A stretch of DNA of 64,000 nt, from contig CP030277.1 of NCBI GenBank assembly GCA_003330885.1, positions 2,356,001 through 2,420,000 of the forward strand, written 5' to 3'. Position 1 is the first letter of the stretch; each line of letters opens with the position of its first letter. Both the position numbers and the translations under genes were made by a program. This document shows, one piece after another, positions 46,925-55,859 of this stretch. The notes beneath the pieces were generated by a model that searched no databases, was not told the origin of the DNA, and saw only the letters and a list, made by a program, of their open reading frames with translations. The DNA comes from Rhodobiaceae bacterium. GTDB taxonomy: Bacteria; Pseudomonadota; Alphaproteobacteria; Parvibaculales; Parvibaculaceae.

Positions 46925-48382
46925 ATGAAAACGACAGACAAAATTCGGGAGAAATCCTACCCTTACATGCTGCCCTATCTGTGGGCACATGTGCCGGCAA
47001 TTGCAGCGCTAGGAATCTGGAGCGGTACTGGTTGGTTCACCGCACCGGCGATAGCAATCCTATTTGCTGGCGCCACCACGGCTTTCTGGAAAACAGCTGG
47101 CAACTCACCCATGGTGAGAAACGCCTTCGCCGTCTCCTTGATGATTATGGCAATGCTATGCGTCTATCAGCTTCAGGGCACATCTTTGCAGATTGATGCT
47201 CATCTCTACTTTATGGCGTCTTTGGCAACGCTCATTGTTTTTGTCGACTTCAGAGCGCTACTGGCAGCCGCCGGTGTGGTGGCCATTCATCACGTGGGTT
47301 TCAACTTTTTGGTCCCAGAGTTCTTGTGGGCAGGCGGCGCAGACTTCAGCCGCGTGGCTGTTCACGCTGCCGTTGTTATCATTGAGACAACGGTGCTCGT
47401 CATGGCTGTGAAACAGATGCGCGATGCTTTTGAAAGCGCCGACGCCTCACTTGAGCGAGCAGAAGAGGCGCTCGCTCAAACAGAGCTTCTGTCTTCAGAG
47501 GCCGAAAAGCTTCAGCAGAAAAGCGAAGTTGAACGTGCCGAGGCGATGAGCCAGGTTGCGACCCGCTTTGAAGAAACAGTGGGCGACCTTGTGGCGTCCG
47601 TCACCAAAGAAACATCTGCCATGGCGAATGTTGCGGGCATCATGAGCGATACAGCAACAGGTGCAGCTGAGAAGAGCGGCGCCGCAGCACAGTCTTCCAC
47701 GGCGGCATCAGAGAATGTCACAGTGGTCGCGTCAGCTGCAGAAGAAATGTCTGCCTCCATTCGCGAGATTGCGACACAGGTTGGTCATTCCACAGATGTA
47801 GCAGAATCAGCCGTTGGCGATGCAGAAGAAGCAGACAGCCGGGTTCAAGAGTTAGCAACAACGGCAAACAAGATCGGTGAAATCATCAGCCTCATCACCG
47901 ATATTGCTGAGCAGACAAATCTCCTGGCGCTGAATGCGACCATCGAAGCAGCCCGTGCTGGCGATGCGGGCAAGGGCTTTGCCGTTGTGGCATCGGAGGT
48001 GAAGAGCCTGGCCAGCCAAACCGCGAAAGCAACTGAGGAGATCACATCGCAGATCAACTCAATTCAGGCAGCTACAAATGGCACCGTAAGTTCCATTTCC
48101 GCGATCCGCGAACGCATCGATGAGATGCGCACTGTGAGCGGTGCTATCGCTGCGGCAATCGAAGAGCAGTCAGCGGCAACCGCCGAAATCACCCGGGCAA
48201 CACAGCTTGCTGCCGAGGGCGCTGAAGAGATGACGCGTCATGCAGGTGGTATCCAGACCGGCATCACAGAAACAAGTGAAGCTGCGGATAATCTGGTGCA
48301 AAACTTCCAGTCATTGAGCAGCTACACGGAAAACCTCGACGGCGAGGTACGAAGTTTCCTAGAGAGCATCCGCGCTGCTTAG
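46925..48382 (+). CDS. Methyl-accepting chemotaxis protein with polytopic sensor region
   Basis: The 485-residue protein has an N-terminal region of about six membrane helices without a large periplasmic domain ([37 protein letters not shown]). A coiled linker follows, then the signalling domain with the conserved hairpin tip [45 protein letters not shown] (spread over about 350-395). It should signal to CheA/CheW, perhaps from membrane-internal or redox cues. ATG 46925 was chosen; the extension to 46823 overlaps the upstream gene. Confidence 0.93.
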   Translation: MKTTDKIREKSYPYMLPYLWAHVPAIAALGIWSGTGWFTAPAIAILFAGATTAFWKTAGNSPMVRNAFAVSLMIMAMLCVYQLQGTSLQIDAHLYFMASLATLIVFVDFRALLAAAGVVAIHHVGFNFLVPEFLWAGGADFSRVAVHAAVVIIETTVLVMAVKQMRDAFESADASLERAEEALAQTELLSSEAEKLQQKSEVERAEAMSQVATRFEETVGDLVASVTKETSAMANVAGIMSDTATGAAEKSGAAAQSSTAASENVTVVASAAEEMSASIREIATQVGHSTDVAESAVGDAEEADSRVQELATTANKIGEIISLITDIAEQTNLLALNATIEAARAGDAGKGFAVVASEVKSLASQTAKATEEITSQINSIQAATNGTVSSISAIRERIDEMRTVSGAIAAAIEEQSAATAEITRATQLAAEGAEEMTRHAGGIQTGITETSEAADNLVQNFQSLSSYTENLDGEVRSFLESIRAA

Positions 48383-48407
48383 CACCATCTTAGACAGCAC
48401 TCATGAG

Positions 48408-48435
48408 AAAGCCCGGCGCATGCGCCGGGCTTTTT
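48408..48435. terminator. Bidirectional terminator between the chemoreceptor and nfeD-like genes
   Basis: AAAGCCCGGCGCA and TGCGCCGGGCTTT (48408-48433) form a perfect palindrome followed by TT on the plus strand and preceded by A residues, so it can end both convergent transcripts. Confidence 0.9.
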
Positions 48436-48457
48436 GAGTTCGGGAGTTGAGAACAGA

Positions 48458-48904
48458 TCAGGCTGGTTCAACAACCAGCATAGTCCCATCCACGTCAGTC
48501 ACACGAACCGATGTGCCAATATCTGCGTCTGATCCAGAGACAGCCCAAAGCGTGTCCCCAACCTTCACCTTGCCGCGCCCATTTTGAATAGGCTCAGCGA
48601 CAACAAATGTGCGACCCACATAGGTTTGGCCCCGCATATTGAGATTGGGTTTGTCAGTCACCTGCTGGCCTGGTTGGTTCGACCAGCGATACCCCGCATA
48701 GGCAAAGAGAACCGACAGGACAGCGAACAAGGCCACTTCGGCCTGCCAGCTAAGCGGCAAGAGAAGATCGACCAGGGCAACCACAAGTGCGGCGCCGGCG
48801 AGCCAAATCAGCAAGATCCCCGGAACCACCATCTCCAGTGCGGCCAGACCGACCGCAAGGATCAACCAGGTCCAGCTGCCCCAGCTTGTGAAGAATTCCT
48901 GCAT
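48458..48904 (-). CDS. NfeD-family membrane protein
   Basis: The 148-residue protein has two or three N-terminal helices (WLILAVGLAALEMVVPGILLIWLAGAALVVALV) and a C-terminal beta-barrel OB-fold domain (VGRTFVVAEPIQNGRGKVKVGDTLWAV). This is the short NfeD type, which works with SPFH/stomatin proteins in membrane quality control. The SPFH gene ends 3 bases upstream, so they form one operon. Confidence 0.92.
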   Translation of the reverse strand: MQEFFTSWGSWTWLILAVGLAALEMVVPGILLIWLAGAALVVALVDLLLPLSWQAEVALFAVLSVLFAYAGYRWSNQPGQQVTDKPNLNMRGQTYVGRTFVVAEPIQNGRGKVKVGDTLWAVSGSDADIGTSVRVTDVDGTMLVVEPA

Positions 48905-48907
48905 AGC

Positions 48908-49888
48908 TTATGCCCCCGGCGTTACGCGAGGAACGGAGCTCGAACCACTTCCGCCGCCCTTTGGGCCATCACCATCCTTGCCAAACGCTTCTCTGGCGAT
49001 TTCTGAGATGCCACCAATGGCGCCAATCAGGCTCGACGCCTCAAGTGGCATCATCACCAGTTTCTGATTAGGGGCTGCCGCAACAGCCTGCAGGGCTTCC
49101 ACATATTTGGTCGCCACGAAATAGTTGATCGCCTGAACATCACCATCAGCAATGGCCTTACTCACATCAGCCGTCGCCTGCGCTTCTGCCTGTGCTTCCC
49201 GTTCGCGCGCTTCTGCATCCCGGAACGCTGCTTCTTTGCGCCCTTCGGCTTCCAGAATGGCTCCGCGCTTCTGACCTTCGGCCTTCAAAATCTCAGACTG
49301 CCGATCACCCTCTGCCTCAAGGATCGTCGCACGCTTATCGCGTTCCGCTTTCATCTGGCGCGCCATAGCGTCGACCAGGTCGCGAGGCGGATTAATGTCC
49401 TTGATCTCGATACGGGTGACTTTGACGCCCCAGGGATTGGTCGCCTCATCAACAACTGCAAGAAGCTGCGCATTGATCTTGTCGCGCTGGCTCAGCAGCT
49501 CATCAAGGTCCATGCTCCCCATCACGGTCCGCGTGTTGGTCATGGTGAGGTTGAGGATCGCATATTCAAGATCGTTCACCTCATAAGACGCCTGCGCGGC
49601 ATCCATAACCTGGAAGAACACCACTCCGTCAGCGGTGACCATCGCATTGTCGCGGGTGATGACTTCCTGACTGGGCACATCAAGAACACGCTCCATCACA
49701 TTCACCTTGTTGCCAATGCGATTGATGAAAGGCGTGATGATGGAAAGACCGGGTTGAAGGCTCTGCGTATACCGGCCGAAACGTTCCACCGTGTAGACAA
49801 ATCCCTGCGGCACCATAACCACCGCTTTGATCAGGATGACAAGCGCGAGAGCAAGCAGCACAAGAACGAAAATAGTTCCACCGGACAT
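48908..49888 (-). CDS. SPFH/Band 7 stomatin-like protein (QmcA type)
   Basis: The 326-residue protein has one N-terminal membrane helix (about 4-26), the Band 7 domain (QGFVYTVERFGRYTQSLQPG; TNPWGVKVTRIEIKDINPP), a long charged helix rich in Ala/Glu (AEGDRQSEILKAEGQKRGAI), and a Gly/Ser-rich tail. Such proteins form large ring-like membrane assemblies and regulate proteases or lipid organisation. It pairs with the NfeD-family gene 3 bases downstream. Confidence 0.94.
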   Translation of the reverse strand: MSGGTIFVLVLLALALVILIKAVVMVPQGFVYTVERFGRYTQSLQPGLSIITPFINRIGNKVNVMERVLDVPSQEVITRDNAMVTADGVVFFQVMDAAQASYEVNDLEYAILNLTMTNTRTVMGSMDLDELLSQRDKINAQLLAVVDEATNPWGVKVTRIEIKDINPPRDLVDAMARQMKAERDKRATILEAEGDRQSEILKAEGQKRGAILEAEGRKEAAFRDAEAREREAQAEAQATADVSKAIADGDVQAINYFVATKYVEALQAVAAAPNQKLVMMPLEASSLIGAIGGISEIAREAFGKDGDGPKGGGSGSSSVPRVTPGA

Positions 49889-49922
49889 GAGACAGAAGCT
49901 CCTTTTGATTATTGTTTCTTCT

Positions 49923-50015
49923 AGAGCATGTCATGTTTTTTGGGATTCGTAAGAGTGCCAAAAAGCGCGTGAATTTGGCGCGTTTTTTTAGTTCAGACGA
50001 GACATGACTTGCTCT
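49923..50015. repeat. RIME-like intergenic palindromic element
   Basis: The outer arms AGAGCATGTCATG (49923-49935) and CATGACTTGCTCT (50003-50015) match at 12 of 13 positions. An inner imperfect stem has AAAAAGCGCG near 49970 and GGCGCGTTTTTTT near 49978-49989. The AGAGCATG...GCTCT ends are typical of intergenic mosaic elements of Hyphomicrobiales. It lies just upstream of the SPFH gene. Confidence 0.8.
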
Positions 50016-50063
50016 TATTGAATATAGGCGATGTGAAAGGCACACACGTGCCGAGAACATGGC

Positions 50064-50097
50064 AAAAAAGCGGCGTGGTCCGCAAATGGGCCACGCC
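50064..50097 (-). terminator. Rho-independent terminator after the dehydrogenase gene
   Basis: On the minus strand GGCGTGGCCC and GGACCACGCC pair around a 6-base loop and are followed, after GC, by TTTTTT. It lies about 37 bases beyond the stop codon of the leftward gene. Confidence 0.85.
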
Positions 50098-50133
50098 TGG
50101 ATAGCTTAACCTATTGAATTTGCTTGCAAAAAG

Positions 50134-51216
50134 TCACCGCCATGGTTCAACCAGGATTTTTGCATGTTTCTCTGGGTTGGCCAGTTCGTCAAAGGCGTTT
50201 TTGACGCCATCAACCCCAACTTTATCGGTGACCAATGGCTCAGCTTGGATTTTTCCTTCAGCGAGGAACCCGAGTGTTTCAGCAAACTCCTCAGGACTGT
50301 ACCCAAGGACGAATTGCACATTCAGCTCCTTGTTGATCCCAAAGAAGGGTTCGAACTGATCAAGTTCCATACAAACACCGACAACCACAATGCGGGCGGC
50401 TTTAGGTGCACCCTCGAGGATCTGCTGGATGATCCCGGGAACACCGACACATTCGAAGATCACGCCCGGCCGCAATTGCGGTCCGATCCCCATCATCGTC
50501 ATCCAGTTTTTTGGATCATATCCTTCAGGAGCCGCTTCATCCTTCCAACGCTCATAGGGCGACGTCTCCGCCGGGTCGAGCACAATGTCGGCGCCCATTT
50601 TTTCCGCCAGCTTGCGCCGCGCCGGAGAAAAGTCCGACGCAATGATGGGACTGACCCCCGCGATTTTAAGACCGGCAATAACGGCTAGACCAACCGGGCC
50701 GCATCCGATCACCAATGCAACATCTTCGTCGGTAATATTCGCCTTTTTGACCGCGTGCCATCCCACAGCCATGGGCTCTGTGAGTGCCGCCTGCTCAGTT
50801 GGAAGGCCATTGGGGACCTCCAACAGCATCATTTCATTGAGAACCATCTGTTCAGCGAAACCGCCTGGCGTGTCGTTTGAATATCCCACCGTGCTGATCC
50901 CATCAGCCCCGATCGCAATCGGCATGGAACAAACCCGCGTGCCTGGCTTCAATGTCTTTTGGGCGCCCGGACCATAGTCCAGAACCTCAGCGCAGAATTC
51001 GTGCCCAAACACAATATCGCGCTTCAGGTCCATACCGAACCCGCCACCGGACCGCTCCGCAATCTCCACCATCTTCGGGGCATGGTGAAAGGCGTGCAGG
51101 TCCGACCCGCAGATGCCACACGCCAGCGTCTTGACCACGACCTGGCCTTCGCCCGGCGTCGGCTCCGGCAATGTGTCGACGACCATGTCGCCATCTCTGA
51201 AAATTGCAGCGCGCAT
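50134..51216 (-). CDS. Zinc-binding medium-chain alcohol dehydrogenase family protein
   Basis: The 360-residue oxidoreductase has catalytic-zinc ligands in CGICGSDLHAF and GHEFCAEV, and an NAD(P)-binding motif VIGCGPVGLAVIAG. The loop of four cysteines that holds the structural zinc in many family members is absent (the stretch after GTRVCSMPI has none). ATG 51216 was chosen because GGAGGA lies 7-8 bases before it; the TTG 51231 start would include that ribosome site. Substrate unknown; its neighbours on the same strand are acyl-CoA dehydrogenases. Confidence 0.92.
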   Translation of the reverse strand: MRAAIFRDGDMVVDTLPEPTPGEGQVVVKTLACGICGSDLHAFHHAPKMVEIAERSGGGFGMDLKRDIVFGHEFCAEVLDYGPGAQKTLKPGTRVCSMPIAIGADGISTVGYSNDTPGGFAEQMVLNEMMLLEVPNGLPTEQAALTEPMAVGWHAVKKANITDEDVALVIGCGPVGLAVIAGLKIAGVSPIIASDFSPARRKLAEKMGADIVLDPAETSPYERWKDEAAPEGYDPKNWMTMMGIGPQLRPGVIFECVGVPGIIQQILEGAPKAARIVVVGVCMELDQFEPFFGINKELNVQFVLGYSPEEFAETLGFLAEGKIQAEPLVTDKVGVDGVKNAFDELANPEKHAKILVEPWR

Positions 51217-51234
51217 ATCTCTTCCTCCCAAAAC

Positions 51235-51248
51235 TAGACTTCGGTCTA
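51235..51248. promoter_or_regulatory. Small palindrome before the dehydrogenase gene, possible TetR-type operator
   Basis: TAGAC-TTCG-GTCTA lies about 19 bases upstream of ATG 51216, and a further TTAGACC follows at about 51255. The position suits an operator or a 5' mRNA hairpin. No regulator gene is adjacent, so the assignment is weak. Confidence 0.35.
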
Positions 51249-51313
51249 TTTTTCTTAGACCTTAGCCTCAAGTGCCCTGGGAGAAAAGAACCAAGTGCGA
51301 GTGCTGGGCGCTG

Positions 51314-52399
51314 CTAGGCCGCCCAGCCTTGCATGCGCGCAGCTTCTTCGCGCACCCGTTCCGGTCCACCGAGCAATTGGCGATCAAGACCAATCCGTTT
51401 GAACCAGTAATGAAGCCCTACAAGATCTGTAAAGCCCATGCCGCCATGAACTTCCGTTGACGTGCGCGCAACAAACCGCCCGACTTCAGAGAGATGTGCT
51501 TTGGCATGACAGGACATGAGTGCCCCTTCATCTGGAATGGCGTCCTGAGCATAAGCCGCATACCAGACAAGCGACCGGCAGGGCTCAAGCTCCGCGGCCA
51601 TTTCCGCACACAAGTGCTTCACAGCCTGGAAAGAACCAATCACACGACCAAACTGCTTCCGCTCTTTGGCATAGTCCACTGCTTTTTCGATCATCATTTG
51701 ACCGGCCCCAAGCGTGTCCGCGGCAATCATGGTCCGCCCGGCATCAATCATCTGCTGAACCACCGCAGGACTACCATTCGGCAACCGGTCCGCTGTGACA
51801 CTCTCAAAGCGCAGCTCAGAAACCGGCCGCGTCAGATCAATTGTCGTGAGGTCGATCCGTTCGAGACCCTTGGCCGATGCCTCGACCAAAAAGAGTGCGC
51901 CGTCCTTGTCCGCAACGATGAAAAGATCAGCGCCCGGTCCATCAATGACAAAAAGCGCAGAGCCCGACAGCACATCGCCTTGCGAGCTGACACCAGCCCC
52001 ATCGCGTGCGCCGATGGTTTCCGTGACGGCAACACCCGCAACAACTTCCCCACTGGCAAGCCGTGGCAGCCAGGTGGCCTTCTGCTCATCGCTGCCGGCT
52101 AAGGTCAGCGCCAACGGCGCCATCACAGCCGTCCCAATAAAGGGGATAGGTGCCACATGCCGTCCGGTCATTTCTGACATAAGAGCGGCTTCGAGCATGC
52201 CGAGGCCCAGTCCGCCATGCTCTTCCGGGATAAGGATGCCGGCCACGCCAAGCTCAGCAAAACCAGTCCAGATTGTCTTCGAGAAGGCTTCATGGGCTTC
52301 TGCGGATTTGCGGACAATGTCCAGTTCAGACGCGTCTGCGAGGAACCGACCCACGGTGTCCTGCAACATTCTTTGTTCTTCGGAGAGTGCGAATTCCAT
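51314..52399 (-). CDS. Acyl-CoA dehydrogenase, subunit-type 1
   Basis: The 361-residue flavoprotein is of the acyl-CoA dehydrogenase fold (EEHGGLGLGMLEAALMSEM, RKQFGRVIGSFQAVKHLCAEM, TSTEVHGGMGFTDLVGLHYWFKR). It is shorter than most, and the usual catalytic Glu position is not obvious. Its start codon overlaps the stop codon of the next acyl-CoA dehydrogenase gene (TAATG). Pairs of this kind often form heteromeric enzymes acting on sterol side chains or other bulky CoA esters; that is inferred from the arrangement. Confidence 0.92.
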   Translation of the reverse strand: MEFALSEEQRMLQDTVGRFLADASELDIVRKSAEAHEAFSKTIWTGFAELGVAGILIPEEHGGLGLGMLEAALMSEMTGRHVAPIPFIGTAVMAPLALTLAGSDEQKATWLPRLASGEVVAGVAVTETIGARDGAGVSSQGDVLSGSALFVIDGPGADLFIVADKDGALFLVEASAKGLERIDLTTIDLTRPVSELRFESVTADRLPNGSPAVVQQMIDAGRTMIAADTLGAGQMMIEKAVDYAKERKQFGRVIGSFQAVKHLCAEMAAELEPCRSLVWYAAYAQDAIPDEGALMSCHAKAHLSEVGRFVARTSTEVHGGMGFTDLVGLHYWFKRIGLDRQLLGGPERVREEAARMQGWAA

Positions 52400-53604
52400 T
52401 ATGCAGCTCCTTCTTTGCGGGCAGGTTTTGGTTCGCGGGGCATACCGAGTCCGCGTTCAGAGATAATGTTCTTTTGGATCTGCGCCGTTCCACCGCCAAT
52501 GATGAGGCCAAGGTCAAACATGTAAGAGCGCTGCCAGCGCCCCCCAGCGCGCAGATGCGGACTTCGCTCATAAAGCACGCCGAGCTCGCCAAGCGCATCA
52601 ATCGCCAATGCCGCCAACTGATGATTGAGCTCGCACCCCATCAGCTTCACAACCAGGCGTGCAATGCCTGGGTCTTCCTTCTTGGCGCTCGCGGTGAGCA
52701 GGCGCATGCCGTGGAATTGCATTGCAGAAACCCGCGCCTGCAACTGGACCAGACGATCCCTGAAAAGCGGATTGTCGATCAACCGCTCTCCCGACACCGT
52801 CTCCTCATGCATTAAGTCAATGATCGCAGCGAGCCTTGTTCCGGCCTGATTGGGATCACCCAACATGCCACGCTCATGTTTGAGCGTCGCATTGGCAACA
52901 AACCAGCCCTGCCCGCGCTCAGCAACAATCTGGTTTTTCGGCACGCGAACATCAGTGAAGAAGACTTCATTGAATTCTGCATACCCCGTCATGGTCATCA
53001 AAGGCCGGACTTCGATGCCAGGCGTATCCATGGGGAAGATCAGATAGCTGATCCCTTCGTGTTTGCGGGCATCCGGTTCCGTACGCACCAAACAGAAAAT
53101 CATGTCTGACACTTGAGCGGTGCTGGTCCAGATCTTCTGACCATTGATGATGAAGTCGTCGCCGTCCTCGGTCGCCTTGGTTTGCAGGCTGGCAAGATCA
53201 GACCCGGAGCCCGGTTCCGAATACCCCTGGCACCACACAACTTCCCCGCGAATGGTCGGTTCGATCCACTTTTTCTTTTGCTCTTCAGTTCCCAACTCCA
53301 ACAATGTTGGAACCAGCATGGACACACCCTGGCTGGCGAGACCAAGAGGCAGAGCGGCTTTCGTGAACTCTTCGGCGATGATACGGCTTTTCAGAATATC
53401 CGGCTCCGCACCATACCCACCATATTCTGAAGGGATTGTGCGGGCGGCAAAACCATTCTTGATCAGAAGGTCCTGCCACTTGCGCTGATCGTCCGTGGGT
53501 CGGCCGGTGCCTGATTGGCGTGGCGATTTATCCTTGTTCTCAGAAACGAAGCGCTTCACTTCCTCGCGAAACACTTCATATTCCGCACCATATGCGAGAT
53601 CCAT
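52399..53604 (-). CDS. Acyl-CoA dehydrogenase, subunit-type 2
   Basis: The 401-residue acyl-CoA dehydrogenase has WCQGYSEPGSGSDLASLQTKA (FAD and substrate region), GQKIWTSTAQVSDMIFCLVRT, and a C-terminal GGGTAQIQKNIISERGLG, the usual end motif. ATG 53604 follows GGAGGA; the 53622 start would contain it. It is the first gene of the pair and is translationally coupled to the second, so a heteromeric enzyme is likely. No acyl-CoA ligase is next to it. Confidence 0.94.
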   Translation of the reverse strand: MDLAYGAEYEVFREEVKRFVSENKDKSPRQSGTGRPTDDQRKWQDLLIKNGFAARTIPSEYGGYGAEPDILKSRIIAEEFTKAALPLGLASQGVSMLVPTLLELGTEEQKKKWIEPTIRGEVVWCQGYSEPGSGSDLASLQTKATEDGDDFIINGQKIWTSTAQVSDMIFCLVRTEPDARKHEGISYLIFPMDTPGIEVRPLMTMTGYAEFNEVFFTDVRVPKNQIVAERGQGWFVANATLKHERGMLGDPNQAGTRLAAIIDLMHEETVSGERLIDNPLFRDRLVQLQARVSAMQFHGMRLLTASAKKEDPGIARLVVKLMGCELNHQLAALAIDALGELGVLYERSPHLRAGGRWQRSYMFDLGLIIGGGTAQIQKNIISERGLGMPREPKPARKEGAA

Positions 53605-53719
53605 GAGCCATCCTCCAAGCAAAACAACACCCGAAAGGGGTCGCTAATGTTGAGACATTTTGGAGGTTTTACTAGCAGTCAATGAACGCGCCGTCATCTG
53701 GCACCGAGGGAGCGGCAGG

Positions 53720-55855
53720 TTACGCGACGGAAACAGGCAGGGGAGATTCGGAGGTTTCGTCCAATTTGTTTTCCCGTGGAAAACAAACTTTTTCCTCAAG
53801 CATCTCGACAAACGCAGCAGATGGCACCGGCGGAGAGAACAGATATCCCTGAGCCTGACCGCAACCCATGGACAGGAGAAGTTCTCGCTGCTCTTCGGTC
53901 TCCACGCCTTCGGCAATCACACTCACACCAAGGTTTCGGGCAAGATCGACAATCAACTGCGGAATGGCATGACTGTTCAAATCATCCGTCATGTCAGACA
54001 CAAAGCTGCGGTCGATTTTCAAGGTCTGAACCGGGAACTGCTTGAGATAGGCCAGCGAAGAATAGCCGGTTCCAAAATCATCAATGCTGATGCTGACGCC
54101 CAGTGCCCTCAGTCTCCGCAGCGTGCCGATCACCTGATCAACATCATGCATCACCGTACTCTCGGTCACTTCGATCTCAAGATATTTTGGTGACACACCC
54201 GCCCGCACCAGTGTCGCGGCGACCTGGTCTGTAAAATCGGGACGACGCAGATCAAGCGCGGACACATTTACAGCAACACTCACCGGCGGCAGACCCATGT
54301 CCATCATGCGACGGATCTCTGCACAGGCTTCCGCGAGCACCCAATCCGTGAGCTTGCAAATGTTACCATTTTTTTCTGCAACAGGAATGAACACATCTGG
54401 TGGAATCATGCCACGTTCTGGATGACGCCAACGGATAAGCGCCTCGGCGCCCACAATACCACCCGTTTCTGTATCAACTTTTAGCTGGTAGTAGAGAACG
54501 AATTGTTCTTCAGTGATCGCGGTCCGCAGATCCCTTTCAATGGCATTGCGCTCAATCACCTTTAAATGCAGCTCATGACGATAGAGCTGAATATTGCCCC
54601 GGCCTTCTCCCTTGGCACGATACAGCGCAAGGTCGGCATTCTTTAAGAGGACGTCCGGATCTCGCGCATCCTGCGGGTAGCTCGTAATACCAATGCTGAC
54701 ACCTGGATGAACCTCATGCCCACTAATTCTTTGCGGTTCAGACAGTGCAGCCAAAATTCGGTTTGCATGAACAACGACACCATCTATGCGATCAAGATCA
54801 TCGGCAATGATGGCGAACTCATCCCCGCCCAACCGAACAACCGTATCCACCTGCCGCGAGCTCTCCTTAAGGATTGTCGCAACACGTTGAAGAAGTTGGT
54901 CTCCAACATCATGGCCAAGCGTGTCATTCACATCTTTAAAATTGTCCAGGTCGAGGATCATCAGGGCAACGATCTTGCCAGACCTTTCCGCATGCGCGAG
55001 CGCCCTATGCAGGCGCTCTTTAAACAATACTCGGTTGCCCAGCCCGGTCAGGCTATCGCTCTGCGCTTGGACCTCAAATCGATTGGCATTCTCCCTGGCT
55101 TCCGTAAAGGACTGCAGGACACTGCGAGCAAGCTCACCGAACTCATCAAGCCGACGCGTGAAGGGAGCCATTGTCTCCGGATCGACTGTACGTGCATGTG
55201 CGATGGCAGATAATTTGGACAATGGAGAGATGACCAGATCATAGAGAAGTTTGGATGCGACAAGCATCGCCAGCGCTAGCGCGGCAAGCAAGCCAATCAC
55301 CAATTGTTGCGCCATCCCGCTTGACTGCGCTGTGACACTTTTCGTTTTCAAACGAACAAAGATGACCAGTTCTCTCGAACGTGCACCATCGAGCCGGAGG
55401 CTGGGGGCAACCACGGCATAGCTGGCTGTATTGGCTCCCCACATCAGCATTCCGCGCGACGACGGTTCCTCAATGCTTTGAACAACTTCTGAAACCAGAG
55501 CGCCATCTGATAGGTCGCGTGCCATACTTTCCCGGAAAGCGACACGGTTGCTCACAAACACATATTCAGTTGCTGGATCGACTATAAGCAGCAGGTCGAC
55601 ATCTGCCTCAGCACCAAGAATTGCAACATATCGGTCCAACTCTGTGTGATAGCGCATGGTCTCAAGCGCATAAACGATACTGTTCGACAAATGCTTTGCA
55701 CGGTCTTCGACAACTGAATCCTGGTATCGACTAAACGCCACGAAGAAGAGTGCAATCAGCGAGAGGCCAATCACGCCCGCGAGAAAGCAGAATGGCGCAA
55801 GTATTTTCCACTTTACAGACAAGTTATCGAGCCAGGAATTTCTATCGAATGACAT
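53720..55855 (-). CDS. GGDEF-EAL cyclic-di-GMP enzyme with two membrane helices
   Basis: The 711-residue protein has a helix at about 18-42, a periplasmic sensing region of about 120-130 residues, a second helix near 185-205 and a HAMP-like segment (VISPLSKLSAIAHAR). The GGDEF domain has RLGGDEF intact and the EAL domain has GAEALIRWRHP and DDFGTGYSSL, so both synthase and phosphodiesterase activity are possible. ATG 55855 was chosen; it lies 4 bases after the stop of the binding-protein gene, indicating coupling. It is probably controlled by that lipoprotein. Confidence 0.92.
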   Translation of the reverse strand: MSFDRNSWLDNLSVKWKILAPFCFLAGVIGLSLIALFFVAFSRYQDSVVEDRAKHLSNSIVYALETMRYHTELDRYVAILGAEADVDLLLIVDPATEYVFVSNRVAFRESMARDLSDGALVSEVVQSIEEPSSRGMLMWGANTASYAVVAPSLRLDGARSRELVIFVRLKTKSVTAQSSGMAQQLVIGLLAALALAMLVASKLLYDLVISPLSKLSAIAHARTVDPETMAPFTRRLDEFGELARSVLQSFTEARENANRFEVQAQSDSLTGLGNRVLFKERLHRALAHAERSGKIVALMILDLDNFKDVNDTLGHDVGDQLLQRVATILKESSRQVDTVVRLGGDEFAIIADDLDRIDGVVVHANRILAALSEPQRISGHEVHPGVSIGITSYPQDARDPDVLLKNADLALYRAKGEGRGNIQLYRHELHLKVIERNAIERDLRTAITEEQFVLYYQLKVDTETGGIVGAEALIRWRHPERGMIPPDVFIPVAEKNGNICKLTDWVLAEACAEIRRMMDMGLPPVSVAVNVSALDLRRPDFTDQVAATLVRAGVSPKYLEIEVTESTVMHDVDQVIGTLRRLRALGVSISIDDFGTGYSSLAYLKQFPVQTLKIDRSFVSDMTDDLNSHAIPQLIVDLARNLGVSVIAEGVETEEQRELLLSMGCGQAQGYLFSPPVPSAAFVEMLEEKVCFPRENKLDETSESPLPVSVA

Positions 55856-55859
55856 GAGG

